From assembly GCF_014805625.2 (NCBI RefSeq), contig NW_023998417.1, positions 10,926,744 to 10,990,743 on the forward strand: a stretch of 64,000 nt of DNA. Direction: 5' to 3'. A program made the position numbers and the translations under genes. Positions 12,743-22,861 of the stretch are shown here, one piece after another. Under the pieces are notes generated by a model that saw nothing but the letters and a program-made list of their open reading frames with translations, made no database searches and had not been told where the DNA came from. Within the stretch, counting starts at the first letter, position 1; each line of letters opens with the position of its first letter. This DNA is from Glossina fuscipes (taxonomy: Eukaryota; Arthropoda; Insecta; Diptera; Glossinidae).

Positions 12743-12891
12743 AGCATCTGCCAAGGTCTAAAGTAGGAAGTTTGTCCTTAAAGTATTATATAAGCAGAAA
12801 GACAATACGTGCCCTTGTTTCAGTTAAAAGTGTTCCTATTAAATATTTTTTAGTGAAGAGATAGCGAATAGTAAAGGGATTCCTAATATGA

Positions 12892-13035
12892 GAGACATCT
12901 AAAGAAGAAGAAAGAGAAGCCAAAGAAAAAGTTGCTTTTCTAACTAGACAAGTCGCAGGAAAAGAGATGGCGAATATCGGAAGGATAATTGAAATAAAAG
13001 GGAGCACTTCTTTAAAACCCATAGAAGCTTTCTGA
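12892..13035 (+). pseudogene. Possible decayed coding fragment, charged helix
   Basis: A 47-codon frame with a charged, helix-like composition (KEEEREAKEK, then a hydrophobic/basic mix) ends at a TGA at 13033-13035. In the same frame upstream, from about 12803, the translation stays protein-like but is broken by two stops (near 12861 and 12889). The opposite strand has an uninterrupted 78-codon frame over the same DNA. No family was recognised; it could be a retroelement gag-like remnant or chance. Confidence 0.15.
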
Positions 13036-14060
13036 TTAAAGTGAAATGAAGTATTTCTCTATCTCTCTGTTTATAGGCAGTGTGGGAAGCTTTACCTACC
13101 TTAGCTTGGCGGAAAACTTTGCTTTAGCTTTCTAAAAAATACTAATCAACATTAGCGCAACTAATTAAAGAGAATGACAGTAATGACCTTACAGATCTTG
13201 GCATTTACTTCACCATATGCCTGCAGTAGCGTACTATTTCGCCGAATTTCTTTATAAACTGAACGAAAGCGGGGAAAGTAATTAAATTAATATTTTTAAA
13301 ATTTTAAATCTTCTTCTTATCTATATATACATATGAATGTGGACGTCATGCACCTGCCTCTTTCGTTGCATAAGAAAATGAAAAAATGAAAAATAAAAAC
13401 TTAAAACAAACAACAATTACATGTTAACTACACATTTTGCCAATTATTTCATGTTAAGAGTCGTAATTTGTTAAAACGCTACAACGGTATGAACACGATT
13501 CTTTTCTGTTGTTCTTTTTAGTGCCGAGTGAATTTTGTTTTTCTTTGTAAAGTTTTCTTTTCTCTTTCTTTTTTTTTTTCATATCGTTTTTCTTTTAACC
13601 GAAAATAAAAAAAAGAAAAGAAAAAAAAAAAAGATCTTCGCGAGAATTTTAAATGTGCGTGTTGTTATTTATTTTTATATGCAACCAACATTATTGCTGT
13701 TCTTGTTATTTTTTGTTGTATTCAATTTTAGACACATTGGTGCTAATGGGCTAACTGTGGCGTGTAATTGTTGTGTATTGCAAATCATATTGTTTGTTTA
13801 TTCAGTTGCTTGTTTGTTGGTTATTAGTTGTAAGGAGAATAGAGTGGCTAATACGTATATGTATGTGTGTGTCTGTTTGTTTGTTTGTTTGTGTGTGTAT
13901 ATGCGTGTGTATGCATATCTGTATATGTGTATACGTATGCTAAGAAAAATTTGTTAAAGAACGACATACACACATAAAAAGTGAAAAAGTGAAGCAGATA
14001 CGTTTGTGTGATTAAAACTACGAAAAAGCAGCAAAAGACTAGAAAAAAAAAATGCTTTAA
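13036..14060. other. AT-rich noncoding DNA
   Basis: Contains poly-T/poly-A runs (13569-13580, 13620-13633) and a TTTG/GT-rich stretch at 13865-13900. The 140-codon frame across it is low-complexity and not supported. Confidence 0.6.
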
Positions 14061-14067
14061 AAACGAC

Positions 14068-14069
<2 letters not shown>

Positions 14070-14099
<30 letters not shown>
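14070..14099. repeat. (AT)n microsatellite
   Basis: Fourteen to fifteen AT units. Confidence 0.95.
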
Positions 14100-14103
<4 letters not shown>

Positions 14104-14125
14104 GACAGAAAAAATGCTAAATATA

Positions 14126-14240
14126 GTAACAATAACAAGTAAAGCAATAGCAACAGCGACGGCAACAACAATAGTAACAACAACAATAACAACAACAACA
14201 ACAATAGCAACAATAATGGTAACAGTAGCAGTGGCAGCAA
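14126..14240. repeat. Imperfect (AAC)n / (AAT)n tract
   Basis: AAC, AAT, AGC and GTA trinucleotides over about 115 bp. The Thr/Ala-rich frame on + and the poly-Leu frame on minus are both repeat translations. Confidence 0.85.
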
Positions 14241-14379
14241 AGTTAGAAATGCTAATTTATGGCACAAAAACATTTCTATTAGTTTTGGGTTCCGTAACAA
14301 TTACTTGGCGCTTATCAAATTGCCAACATCGACACGGGTGTCGTGTATACGTATGTTATATTGTAGTCTATTTACACAT

Positions 14380-14475
14380 ATGCATATATAAATATATATA
14401 TATACATATATATAGATATATACATACAAACATTCATGCATGCATACATACATATATATATATATATATATTTGT
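14380..14475. repeat. Compound (TA)n / (CATA)n region
   Basis: Alternating TATA and CATACATA blocks. Confidence 0.85.
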
Positions 14476-14840
14476 ATATGCATAGATGCGGAATAATTGC
14501 AAATGTGCATAACACAGAGTCATGAGGCAAAAGTGCTAATGTGGGCAGGTGTGGCGGTTGTATAGCGCTGATGTTATTGCTTCAGAAGTGCAGACGTTGC
14601 AAAGCATTTTAAAGCTTGTGTGAGTTTGCGTGTTATTTAATCTGACGACACGCTCGCTCACATACTTTGTGTATCGCACCAACATAATAAACGTTTGCCC
14701 CTCTTTTGTTTACCTTTATGTAGATTTTTTTTTTTCCATTTCAAATTGCTTGGCACTGCAACACCTCTATTGATGTTGTTGTAAGAGGGATTCTCTCCCT
14801 CTGTGTGTGTGTGTCTGTGTGGCGTTGTATTTGTACCCAC

Positions 14841-14922
14841 ATGTCTCTTCCCCCTTCTCATTCTCACTCTCTCTTTCTCTCTCTGTCTGTCTGTCTCTCT
14901 CTTTCCCTGTCTCGCTCTCTTA
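14841..14922. repeat. (CT)n / (CTGT)n pyrimidine tract
   Basis: Almost pure pyrimidine + strand with CTGT units at 14881-14896. Confidence 0.9.
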
Positions 14923-14929
14923 TGTAAAA

Positions 14930-16600
14930 TGTAAATGCATTCTGTTCATGTTGCTGCCGTCATTATTTTTGTTGTTGTCGTTCTTGCTTTTGCTTTTGCT
15001 GTTAGTATATTTGTGTATTTAATTAAACATGCATTAATTAATTAATTTGTGGCACAAATGAATTTGTAATTGTATCAACGTTTTAAAACATTTCATGTCG
15101 GTTATTGTCGTTATTAGTGTTGTTGTCGTTATAGTTGTTTATTATCACCGTCATTATCATCATAAGCTAATCTAATTGACCGTTCCGTTGCTTAGAGTAT
15201 CACGTTATTAAAAATTATTTTAATTTCGTAGCCGTCGTAACACTTCACAAAAAATCTGTCAGTCGTTCGACGTCGCGGTTATGCTGACATTTGTTGACAT
15301 TTCACGTAAACATATACACGAGTGGTATACGCTTGCCCGCCTTTTACTGAACACAAATAAATCCTATATCCTATATATAGTATATTTGTTTCAAGACGAT
15401 GTTTAACTAAATCCACCTCCATTTAGTAACCAAATGTAGATAATAGTGCTATGCGAGCCAGTTGATTGACCCACTGCATGGGAATGAAGTTTTCTAGTTA
15501 CTGGTCGCTTAAAATCAAAGCAAATTTTAGTGAATTAAAAAAAAAAAAAAGGAAAAAAATAGTAATTGCTTCTTAATAATGGGCGTGTTCAGTAATCGAT
15601 TGATTTTGTTTGCTTTGGTGTGACTCTCGTACTCGTGTGTTGGACTACTTAGATTTCTTTCAAGACGCTTAACCCTTGTTTTTGTTCTCTTCTTTCATTT
15701 CTCTTTTTCTTATTTAATTAGTCGTCGCTGGTCTTTCTTTTTTTTTTTTTGTTTTTTTTTGTTTTTCTCGCATGTGTTTGCTTTTAAGATCGATCCACTG
15801 ACATTTTGGGTTTGCTTTTTTCTCAACGTTTGTCATTAGCATTGTTTTTGATTTAATCCAAATTTTTAATTTCCCAACAAGTTGATCGTTTCTTTATTTG
15901 TTCTTCTTGTTGGATTTTGCACATCTCTTCTTTTACATACATACATGTCGTATATGACGTGCGTGGTATGTATATAAATGTCTACTAAATGCACGCATAC
16001 CCGTACCTAGTTAGGCACTTGATACGTGGAAGGCCTAACTTGTTGTGTGGCGTTCTGTTGCGTGTCTTGTCGCATTTCCAATTTGCAGCAGTTAAAATAT
16101 CATTTTATCACTGCTACTGGATTTTGGAATAAAATGGTATGTTTTTTTTTTTTTAATTCTTTTTGTTTTTTTTTTTAATTTTTTATGCACCTATACTTGT
16201 TTAAATTTCGAACATGAAGGATGGCAAGAAATCCCTTATAAAGAATATGTCAAATATACTTTTTCCCTCGCAGGGTATAACATATAGTAATTCCTCTAGA
16301 TTTCAGCAAGTGACAAAGAGAAGCTTGAAGTTTTCTACAGCTGCTGTAGACCGCAGCAAGAATTTGTAGAAAATGGAAGAGACAAGAGATGGAGAAAATA
16401 GAAAGTGAGAATTCAAAGTAAAAAAAGAAAAGCTTAAAAATTAAAGAAGATAGATAAACGAAAGAAGAGATACGATAGGATAAACAAAAGAAGGGACATG
16501 AGAAAGTAGAAAATATACGGTAGATAAAGAAACGACTTAACACAGAAAGCAGAAGGTCAAAAGCATTTATAGTAATACAATAAAGGCACTCGATTACATA
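14930..16600. other. Noncoding DNA, part less AT-rich
   Basis: 15170-15345 is more balanced in composition and free of simple repeats, so it could be a conserved noncoding element. A TTAATTAATTAATT motif lies near 15034. The remainder is T-rich (15730-15765, 16142-16180). No supported coding frame. Confidence 0.45.
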
Positions 16601-16615
16601 AGCGCTTCGTCTAAT

Positions 16616-16625
16616 TAAGTTTTGT
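16616..16625 (+). repeat. Target-site duplication, left copy
   Basis: TAAGTTTTGT, identical to 16808-16817, directly flanks the SINE-like element. Confidence 0.75.
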
Positions 16626-16807
16626 GTATCCGCCTGAGTAGCCGAAGGGGAGGAATCTCGACTAGCAAGTCAATGGTCGTGGGTTCGAATCTCAAGTGCG
16701 GTAGAGTTTTTAATAAAAGCCGATAGCCTTAGATGGTAGTGCTTTTAAGAGTTTAGTCTTAGAATTTATTTCTGTGGCGAAATTAATAATAATAATAATA
16801 ATAATAA
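16626..16807 (+). mobile_element. tRNA-derived SINE with (AAT)n tail
   Basis: The head is tRNA-like. TAGCCGAAGGG at 16639-16649 resembles a polymerase III A box, and GGTTCGAATCT at 16682-16692 matches the B-box consensus at 10 of 11 positions. CCGC at the start (16630) can pair with GCGG after the T arm (16698-16701), an acceptor-stem vestige, and the T stem mostly pairs. A body of about 85 bp without recognised family follows, and the element ends in an (AAT)n tail (about 16787-16807). A perfect 10-bp direct repeat flanks it. This order (tRNA head, body, short-repeat tail, target duplication) is the standard SINE structure. The intact duplication suggests a fairly recent insertion. Family name unknown; copies elsewhere in the genome would confirm it. 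Confidence 0.7.
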
Positions 16808-16817
16808 TAAGTTTTGT
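16808..16817 (+). repeat. Target-site duplication, right copy
   Basis: TAAGTTTTGT, an exact copy of 16616-16625. Its first bases merge with the AAT tail, so the true duplication could be as short as 7-9 bp. Confidence 0.75.
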
Positions 16818-17800
16818 AAGTAGGAAATGGTTTGAAGATCGATATGAATATGACAAAAAATGTTCACATTTGATTAACCATAATTATCTAATCGTCGAAA
16901 AATTTCACTGGCAATGGCGTAAATTGTCGACACGAACACTTTAGCGGTAGCGAGTATATCTGAATTATCCCAAAAGGCGATCAATTCGATTGTCTGTCGT
17001 TCTTTACGATTGTAACAATCGCAAAAAAGCGCTTACTCTTATAAAAGTTGATGGGTTTGGCAAATGCCGATAATCCTTTTTTTAAATATGAGTTTCAAGT
17101 GTTCAAAGATCAAGGGAAGCACTACACGAGATAACTTGGAAAAGAAAAATCAAATAAAATTACTGATCTCATGTGAAAAATATAACATCCCGAACTAAAA
17201 AAAAGTTAATTCAAAGCGTTTCTCTTAATTTAATTTCGCTTGAGCACGCCTGGAGTAAATAAGGTAAATAACCGTAAGTGAAACTATGCTATCTAAGTTA
17301 AAAAGCTTTATACAAAGTAATGTACAAATGTATACATATGTTATTTTAAGGGAGAGTGAGTGAGAGGGAGCAAGAGAGAGAGAGAGAGGGGGAGAAAAAA
17401 ACAAAAAGACATCATGACCAACTAACACAAATCACTGCCACACTTTGTCAATGTCAAGAGATTTCTTAATTGCCAAAAGCATACCATAATCAAATTTTTG
17501 TTTAAAATTTGTGGCACTCGGATATTTTGATGATGAACGAACCAACACACAAAAAAAAATTAAAAAACTGCAAATAAATATTTAAACACTATAAAAATCT
17601 GAGCAGCTTGTTAAAATTCCTTTATCTCACAAGCATAAATGGGAAAAATGTTGTTTCGTAAAGGAGCAAATATATATATATATATTTATATAGAAGCAAC
17701 AAAGTTTGTCGCCAAGATCGATCGATCATACAAATGAATCACTTGGTCACTGGAAGAGTGCAAGGCAAAGATGAAAACTATAGAAAAAACTCTGGACTTG
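16818..17800. other. Noncoding DNA
   Basis: A (GA)n purine tract at 17350-17397 and an AT run at 17670-17693 are the only structures noted. Confidence 0.55.
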
Positions 17801-17810
17801 AAGTTTGAAA

Positions 17811-17881
17811 GATGATGATGATGATGACGACGACGACGACGATGATAATGATGATAATGATGACGATGATGATGATGATAA
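17811..17881. repeat. (GAT)n / (GAC)n trinucleotide tract
   Basis: GAT units with an internal GAC block. The minus-strand poly-His frame is a repeat translation. Confidence 0.9.
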
Positions 17882-18246
17882 TTATGAAGACGATTGCAAT
17901 CGTTACGCTGAGATGTTGGCTGCATTAAGTCTGCCCGATGAGAAGAAGCGCCAATTAAATAGTTGACAAATTATGCTTAACTACCGAAAAAATGTAGAAA
18001 ACCAACCACTTCATGGAACTCGACGGAACAACATAACACAAGCATAACACTGCTTGCTTTGCTTTAGGTGCATTTAAAACAACGTTGCCAACGCTGCAGT
18101 AAATTACAAAAAAAAAATAATAAAAAATCAATTAAAATTTATTTTGATTGTTATTCTGAAATTTTATCGTATAATGAAGAAGTTTTTATTTTATTTTATT
18201 TTTTTTTTTAATTGGAAAACAATAACATTTTAAGTAAAATAATGAA

Positions 18247-18300
18247 AATAATAATAGCAATAATAATAATAGTAATAATAATAATAATAATAATAATAGT
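18247..18300. repeat. (AAT)n trinucleotide tract
   Basis: Imperfect then perfect AAT units on the + strand. Confidence 0.9.
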
Positions 18301-18316
18301 CAATAAACAAAACGTT

Positions 18317-18487
18317 TTATTGCTGCACTGTTTGATGAACGATTTCTAAACATTGTTGTTGGCTTATCAGTCTAACAAACGGTGTCCACTGTCTGTTTAA
18401 CTGTCTAGCTTCAAAACGTGCATTGAACCGATTGTCATTTAATCTTAAATCGATGAAATAAATGTTACCCGAAATACTTGCATTTGC
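18317..18487 (-). CDS. Unrecognised exon-like frame ending at AATAAA
   Basis: On the minus strand a frame of about 55 codons with balanced, non-repetitive composition (Arg-, Gln- and Asn-rich, ending HQTVQQ) stops at a TAA that overlaps an AATAAA polyadenylation-type hexamer (CAATAAAA). Further upstream in the same frame the translation becomes a poly-Phe run from a homopolymer, so a real exon would start around 18487, where GCAAG could be a weak acceptor. No family was recognised. The composition is gene-like, but the splice signal is poor and a chance frame is quite possible. Confidence 0.15.
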   Translation of the reverse strand, partial: ANASISGNIYFIDLRLNDNRFNARFEARQLNRQWTPFVRLISQQQCLEIVHQTVQQ

Positions 18488-18568
18488 GATAGTAAAACAG
18501 ATCAAAAAACGGAAAATAAAAAAAAAAAAACACACACACACAGAGAAGAAAAGTTCATAAAATCAACA

Positions 18569-18592
18569 GTAACAACAACAACAACAACAACA
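18569..18592. repeat. (AAC)n microsatellite
   Basis: Seven to eight AAC units. Confidence 0.9.
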
Positions 18593-18950
18593 AGAATTTG
18601 GTAGCAAATCAGCAGGAAATTACCGCAATTGGTGGTTTTTTCCTCCTGTTTTTTTTTTTTTTTGTTTTTTTTGTTTTCATTTTTTATTTGATCGCATATC
18701 GGCGACAATCAATCGATCAATCGTCAACGACAACAAGACTGATCGATCAAACTCTAATAAAACAGAAAAGCAGAAGAAAAAAAAACAACAAAAAACGCAA
18801 AAAAATAAAATAAAAAAAACACGTGAAAAAGAATGAAAATAAAACTAAACGAAACAACGAACAATAAACAAAGTACAAGATTTTAACAACGCAGGCAGCA
18901 CTGCCAGGCAAACTTTCCTTGCTAATGCCTGCCAGCCAGCCACAGGCAGC

Positions 18951-18992
18951 GATGATGATGCTGATGATGCTGATGACGACGATGATGGTGAT
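18951..18992. repeat. GATGATGCT-type repeat
   Basis: GAT and GCT trinucleotides follow a CAG/GCCA-rich block at 18890-18950. Confidence 0.8.
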
Positions 18993-19100
18993 GCATTCCG
19001 AAATGACAAAACAGTTAAAAAATAATTAATTGCGTTACCTTAAATGGTTAAAAGCGAGTTTTTGTATCTCGTTTACCATGTTGCATATGTTTGTATGTTG

Positions 19101-19147
19101 CAAGCAGCAGTAACAACAATAACAACAACAACAACAACAAAAACAGT
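19101..19147. repeat. (AAC)n microsatellite
   Basis: AAC units with a few AAT and AGT changes. Confidence 0.9.
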
Positions 19148-19375
19148 AACAGTAGTCAACACAACATAACAACAATTTGCGCAGTGACATGTGTGTGACC
19201 ATTTTGGTTGCTTTTGCTCTTTTCTTTTGTTTTTTTTTTTTTGTTTGCTTTATTTCGTTTTTGTTTTTGTCGTCTGTGTATATTTCATTTTGTTCATGTT
19301 GTTGCTTCTTTTTTTTTTTTTGTTTTTTTTGTTAAATTGCTGTTGCTTTTTTGCTTAAATTGTTCAATTCTATAG

Positions 19376-19466
19376 GGAATGGCCAACGTGCAACTACACC
19401 AACTAAACCGATCAACGAGCAACGTATATGAGATTCTGGCCCCGAATGATCACTTTAAGGTTTTCA
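19376..19466 (+). CDS. Candidate exon or alternative start, unknown protein
   Basis: A T-rich stretch (19300-19370) ends in CTATAG, a plausible 3' splice site. The frame starting GGA ATG GCC AAC then runs with non-repetitive composition (MANVQLHQLNRSTSNVYE, continuing to about codon 30) before dissolving into TG-repeat DNA after 19500. Base composition is clearly less AT-rich over 19379-19466. The ATG at 19379 could be an initiator or internal. The 3' end is uncertain: AAG|GTTTTC at 19466 is a weak donor, and C|GTATAT at 19429 or 19480 are alternatives. No family was recognised. Confidence 0.25.
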
Positions 19467-19659
19467 CTAATGGCGTATATTTTCATTATGGATTCACGTA
19501 CACATTCAGACTATGTATGCTTAGCGTGTATATGTGTGTATGCGCGCGCCTGTTATTGTGTGCGTGCATGTGTGTGTATGTGTTTGGCATTTTAGAAGTT
19601 TCATGCTGTGGGCAAATTTTTTTCACCTTATACAGTCCTTTTAATGCTTAAAAACAAGC

Positions 19660-20130
19660 AACAACGATTGTCCGCCAGCGGCTGTTCAATATTTAATACG
19701 TGTTTATGCCTTTGTATGTATTTGGAAAGTTTTGCTGGTTTTTATTGAATTTAACGAGGAGCGAGAAAGTATGTCACAATAAACAGGCATAATGACAAAT
19801 GAACAAATTTTAGCTGATCCGACAATATAATTTGTTGTCTAGAGTTGGTCAACGCGCGAAGGCGATTTATTTATTTATTTATTTTTTTTTGTTTTACTTA
19901 TACCGTTCCATTGCTCTTTTAGCTTTTCAAGGATTCTCTCGTAAGCATGTCAGAATCTTTACCTTTACATTTATTAATGTAAAATATAAATAAACTGAAC
20001 TAACTTAGTAGGGAAACCTGTTCCTTAATCGGAAGCATAATAAATGCTGCACTATACGCTGCTGTATAAAAAAATCAGAGTTCAGTGTGCTAGACTGATT
20101 GATGTATTAGATAACATAATCTAAATTTAA
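19660..20130. other. Noncoding DNA
   Basis: Only a T/ATTT-rich stretch at 19866-19892 and ordinary AT-rich sequence. Confidence 0.5.
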
Positions 20131-20137
20131 GGAGCGC

Positions 20138-20170
20138 GAACGGAGAGAGCGGACGAGATAGCCATGTAAT
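20138..20170 (+). pseudogene. Very short RNase H-like motif
   Basis: The + strand encodes TERADEIA, close to the GNEKADELA/GNERADEIA motif near the end of retroelement RNase H domains, then two stops. The flanking frames give no further support. It could be a remnant related to the RT-like segment at 20500, although the order is reversed with respect to an ORF2. Confidence 0.15.
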
Positions 20171-20493
20171 AAGTTGGCAAATGGTATGAGATAATCACTA
20201 CAACCGGCAGCGCTATCTGTTTCTCAGAGAGTGCCACATATGTCCCTACACAATGAATTCGCAAATGTGCTCTACTGTGTCCTAGGATGCACATCATTAA
20301 CACCTACCTTGGTTTAAGATGAATCACTTATGGAACACTGTCTTACTGTGTTTTGGGATGAAAATGCTCAGGGCTTCAACAATCATTGAGCAATAGTAGT
20401 TTCATAATACTCCAAGCTACCCGAGCGCGCAATAAGAAGACGCATTTCAACCGAAATTGGAAGCTTGACAAATCGAAACATCTGCGGATAGAG

Positions 20494-20694
20494 AACTATT
20501 CTCCAGTATTGGCAACATAGTTTTAGTCAGGCCTCATCTCATTTTTGCGAGTGTAGTAAGTCATTATCGTGGACCTGATCCGTATACTGGAATACTTACT
20601 TCTGATTACTTAACTATCTGTTCGCTTGGCATCGAAGCTTTTGGTCGAGAGACTTATTACGGGCACAACCGTGGCGAAGGTCGTAAGAAGTAGC
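20494..20694 (+). pseudogene. Possible non-LTR RT C-terminal fragment
   Basis: An open frame of about 65 codons contains LVRPHLIFASVV. This resembles the LVRPHLEYASVVW motif that lies just after the catalytic palm in many non-LTR reverse transcriptases. The next residues (SHYRGPDPYT) diverge from the usual WSPY, and the frame ends at a TAG near 20694. No other domain of the family can be read alongside it. It could be a short relic or chance similarity. Confidence 0.25.
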
Positions 20695-20779
20695 CGATCG
20701 GCCTGAGACCTACAACGGAAGATGAAAGGATGGAAGGCGCGCATGGTGGCGCGTGGTTGGTGAACTAGATTACACCAAA

Positions 20780-22060
20780 GAGGAAAAATATTGCCAAGGA
20801 CTTGATTGTTCTATACATTTTGTAAGAGCTTCTAGCATGTTCGAAATATGGGTCATCAATATGAGTTTTGATAAATTTTCTTAATACAGCTTGAGAAGGA
20901 TTGTCCGCTAACAAGTGCACTCTATATAAGCAAGAATTTCATGTAATGCTTTTTTTTCATTTCGATCCCTTAGATCCCCTATCTGAATCCTAGACACGGA
21001 TTAATTTGAAACTTAGAAAGCATTCGCATGAAGGTTGGTTCATTGGTATTATCCATGGATCAGATTACGACATTTTTAAATGATGTTAGAAGCAATAATA
21101 TCTTACCGGACCATCGTATGTACTACACTTCATAAATAGACAGGCGAGCGTCTTTTGCGCTTTGACGGCCTGTTCTGATATATTTTAATTGATTTCCCTT
21201 ATTTAAAAAGCCTATCAATGACAAATTATTTCAAGATGATTTTTTTTTTTTTTTTTTTTAAGCCAAAACATATGTATAAAAATGTACGAAATACACGCAT
21301 TTTTTATGTTATTTTTTTATTCAACTTTTTGGGATAAAAATTAACCAAAATTAATTATTAACATTTAATCGAGTATAAACACCAACCTGACAAGTTGAAC
21401 AACCCAATAATGATGATGATTATGGTGACGAAATAAAAAAAGCAAAAGCAAAAAACAAAAGCAGGACAGAAGAAAAAAAACTCTTTTAAAAACCAACTAA
21501 CTTAAGCAATCATTTGAAGTGAAGAGAGAAAAAAAACTATATTATAAAATAAGAAACTTATCGAAAACTTAAAATCTTTCACGATTCAGGAGACAAAAGT
21601 CATGAGAAAAGACAAAAATCAGTCAGACAATTAAACTGACAAATTAATTATGAAGGCAAAGACGAAGATAAGCAAAATATCAACTTTTTAAACGACTTCT
21701 TAAAATCCTATAAAATGTGAAATGAAATCGATTAACGAGGAGACAAAGTCAAGATCAAGGAACAAAAGGAATGAGAATGACGAAAACGGTGACGGAGACG
21801 GGGAGATGGGAATGGGAAAGGGGCAATGGAGAGAGAAGAAAGGAAAAGATGGAGTTTCTTATATGATAAACTTAATGAATTCTAAACGAGTGGTTTTCCA
21901 AGAATTTTCAAAATAATGTTAAAATGAAAATTAAATTAAAAGCAAATCTTTTGAAAACGATCAACGCTGCCTTGAGCTTGAAATGCATCCAAGGAGTAGT
22001 AAACGTTATGGTTATTTCGTTTCGATTCCAAAATCGAAATCTTTAACAAAATATCAATAA
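20780..22060. other. AT-rich noncoding DNA
   Basis: Poly-T at 21241-21259 and A-rich stretches at 21430-21560. The charged frame at 21722-21916 comes from a purine-rich GAAAAGG-type stretch and is not supported. Confidence 0.55.
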
Positions 22061-22062
22061 CG

Positions 22063-22063
<1 letters not shown>

Positions 22064-22112
<49 letters not shown>
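22064..22112. repeat. (GA)n microsatellite, about 24 units
   Basis: Uninterrupted GA dinucleotides. Poly-Ser/Leu frames on minus derive from it. Confidence 0.95.
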
Positions 22113-22114
<2 letters not shown>

Positions 22115-22476
22115 AAAATACGAAAAAATAAAAAAAAGAAGAAGAAGAAGACGACGACTGAAAATGAAAAGGACACAAGAACACAGAAATAAGAAATATC
22201 AGCAGTAATGCGATGCGAGTAAAAGAATTTCAAGTTTTGGTTCTTCGCTAAAAATGGTATAAATATGTAAATTTCAGTTACGGAAGCCAAAGTAATTAAT
22301 ACTAAAAGATAAAACAACAAACGATTTACAAAATCGACAGACAAACAAACCGTCAGACAGACAGGCAAAGGCAAGCAGAACCCAAAAAAAAAAACAAATA
22401 AAAAAACAAAAATCCGGTTAAACCCAAACGCAAACACATTCAGACGCGCGCACACATACTCATGAATAGATTCATA

Positions 22477-22499
22477 AAAAAAAAAAAAAAAAAAAAAAA
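22477..22499. repeat. Poly(A) run, about 23
   Basis: Homopolymer just upstream of the exon-like block at 22546. Confidence 0.9.
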
Positions 22500-22545
22500 G
22501 ACGATTAAATATAAAATTAATTCAACCAAATAAAAAAACATGCAG

Positions 22546-22625
22546 CAGAACGTACGGAAATGGCGCTGCGGTGCCAAGTACGCATGCATTTGAATCAGAA
22601 TTCATGCCTCCGTACCGCTATATAT
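22546..22625 (+). CDS. Candidate internal exon, unknown protein
   Basis: A sharp island of higher GC in AT-rich DNA. It begins after TGCAG (a tandem TGCAGCAG, so the acceptor could also be 3 nt later) and ends at ATAT|GTAAGTGCG, a strong donor. After one leading base it reads through 26 codons without a stop (RTYGNGAAVPSTHAFES, then EFMPPYRYI) and leaves one base over, a Pro/Tyr/aromatic composition typical of exons. A second frame is also open (MALRCQVRMHLNQNS). The acceptor is weak, because the upstream tract is A-rich rather than pyrimidine-rich. No homologue was recognised. Confidence 0.35.
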
Positions 22626-22817
22626 GTAAGTGCGTGAATGCGTGTATGTGTGTATCCACAGAGTGTATATACGACAATTTACACATTAACTTGTTCGGTT
22701 TTTTCCCACTTCCTAAGAGCTAAAGGTGAGAACGCTTGGACTGAAGGTGATTTTATTAGAAATGTACTTTATACTCATCAAACTTATCGATAGATAGACA
22801 AAGGCACATGCCTATGC

Positions 22818-22861
22818 ATATATATATATATATATATAAACCCATGTATATATATATATAT
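22818..22861. repeat. Two (TA)n microsatellites
   Basis: TA runs at 22818-22838 and 22846-22861 separated by AACCCATG. Confidence 0.9.

Noticed and set aside
13535..13957. 140-codon + frame
   Set aside because: Phe- and Lys-rich from T and A homopolymers and a TTTG/GT stretch; not gene-like.
13848..14300. 150-codon minus frame, the longest in the window
   Set aside because: Made of poly-Leu from the AAC tract, Ile-Tyr from the AT run and His-Thr from TG repeats; low complexity throughout.
17686..17925. Minus-strand frame with a long His run
   Set aside because: It is the translation of the (GAT)n/(GAC)n repeat; flanks show no coding signal.
22054..22455. 133-codon minus frame ending in a Leu-Ser run
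   Set aside because: Driven by the (GA)n microsatellite and A-rich DNA.
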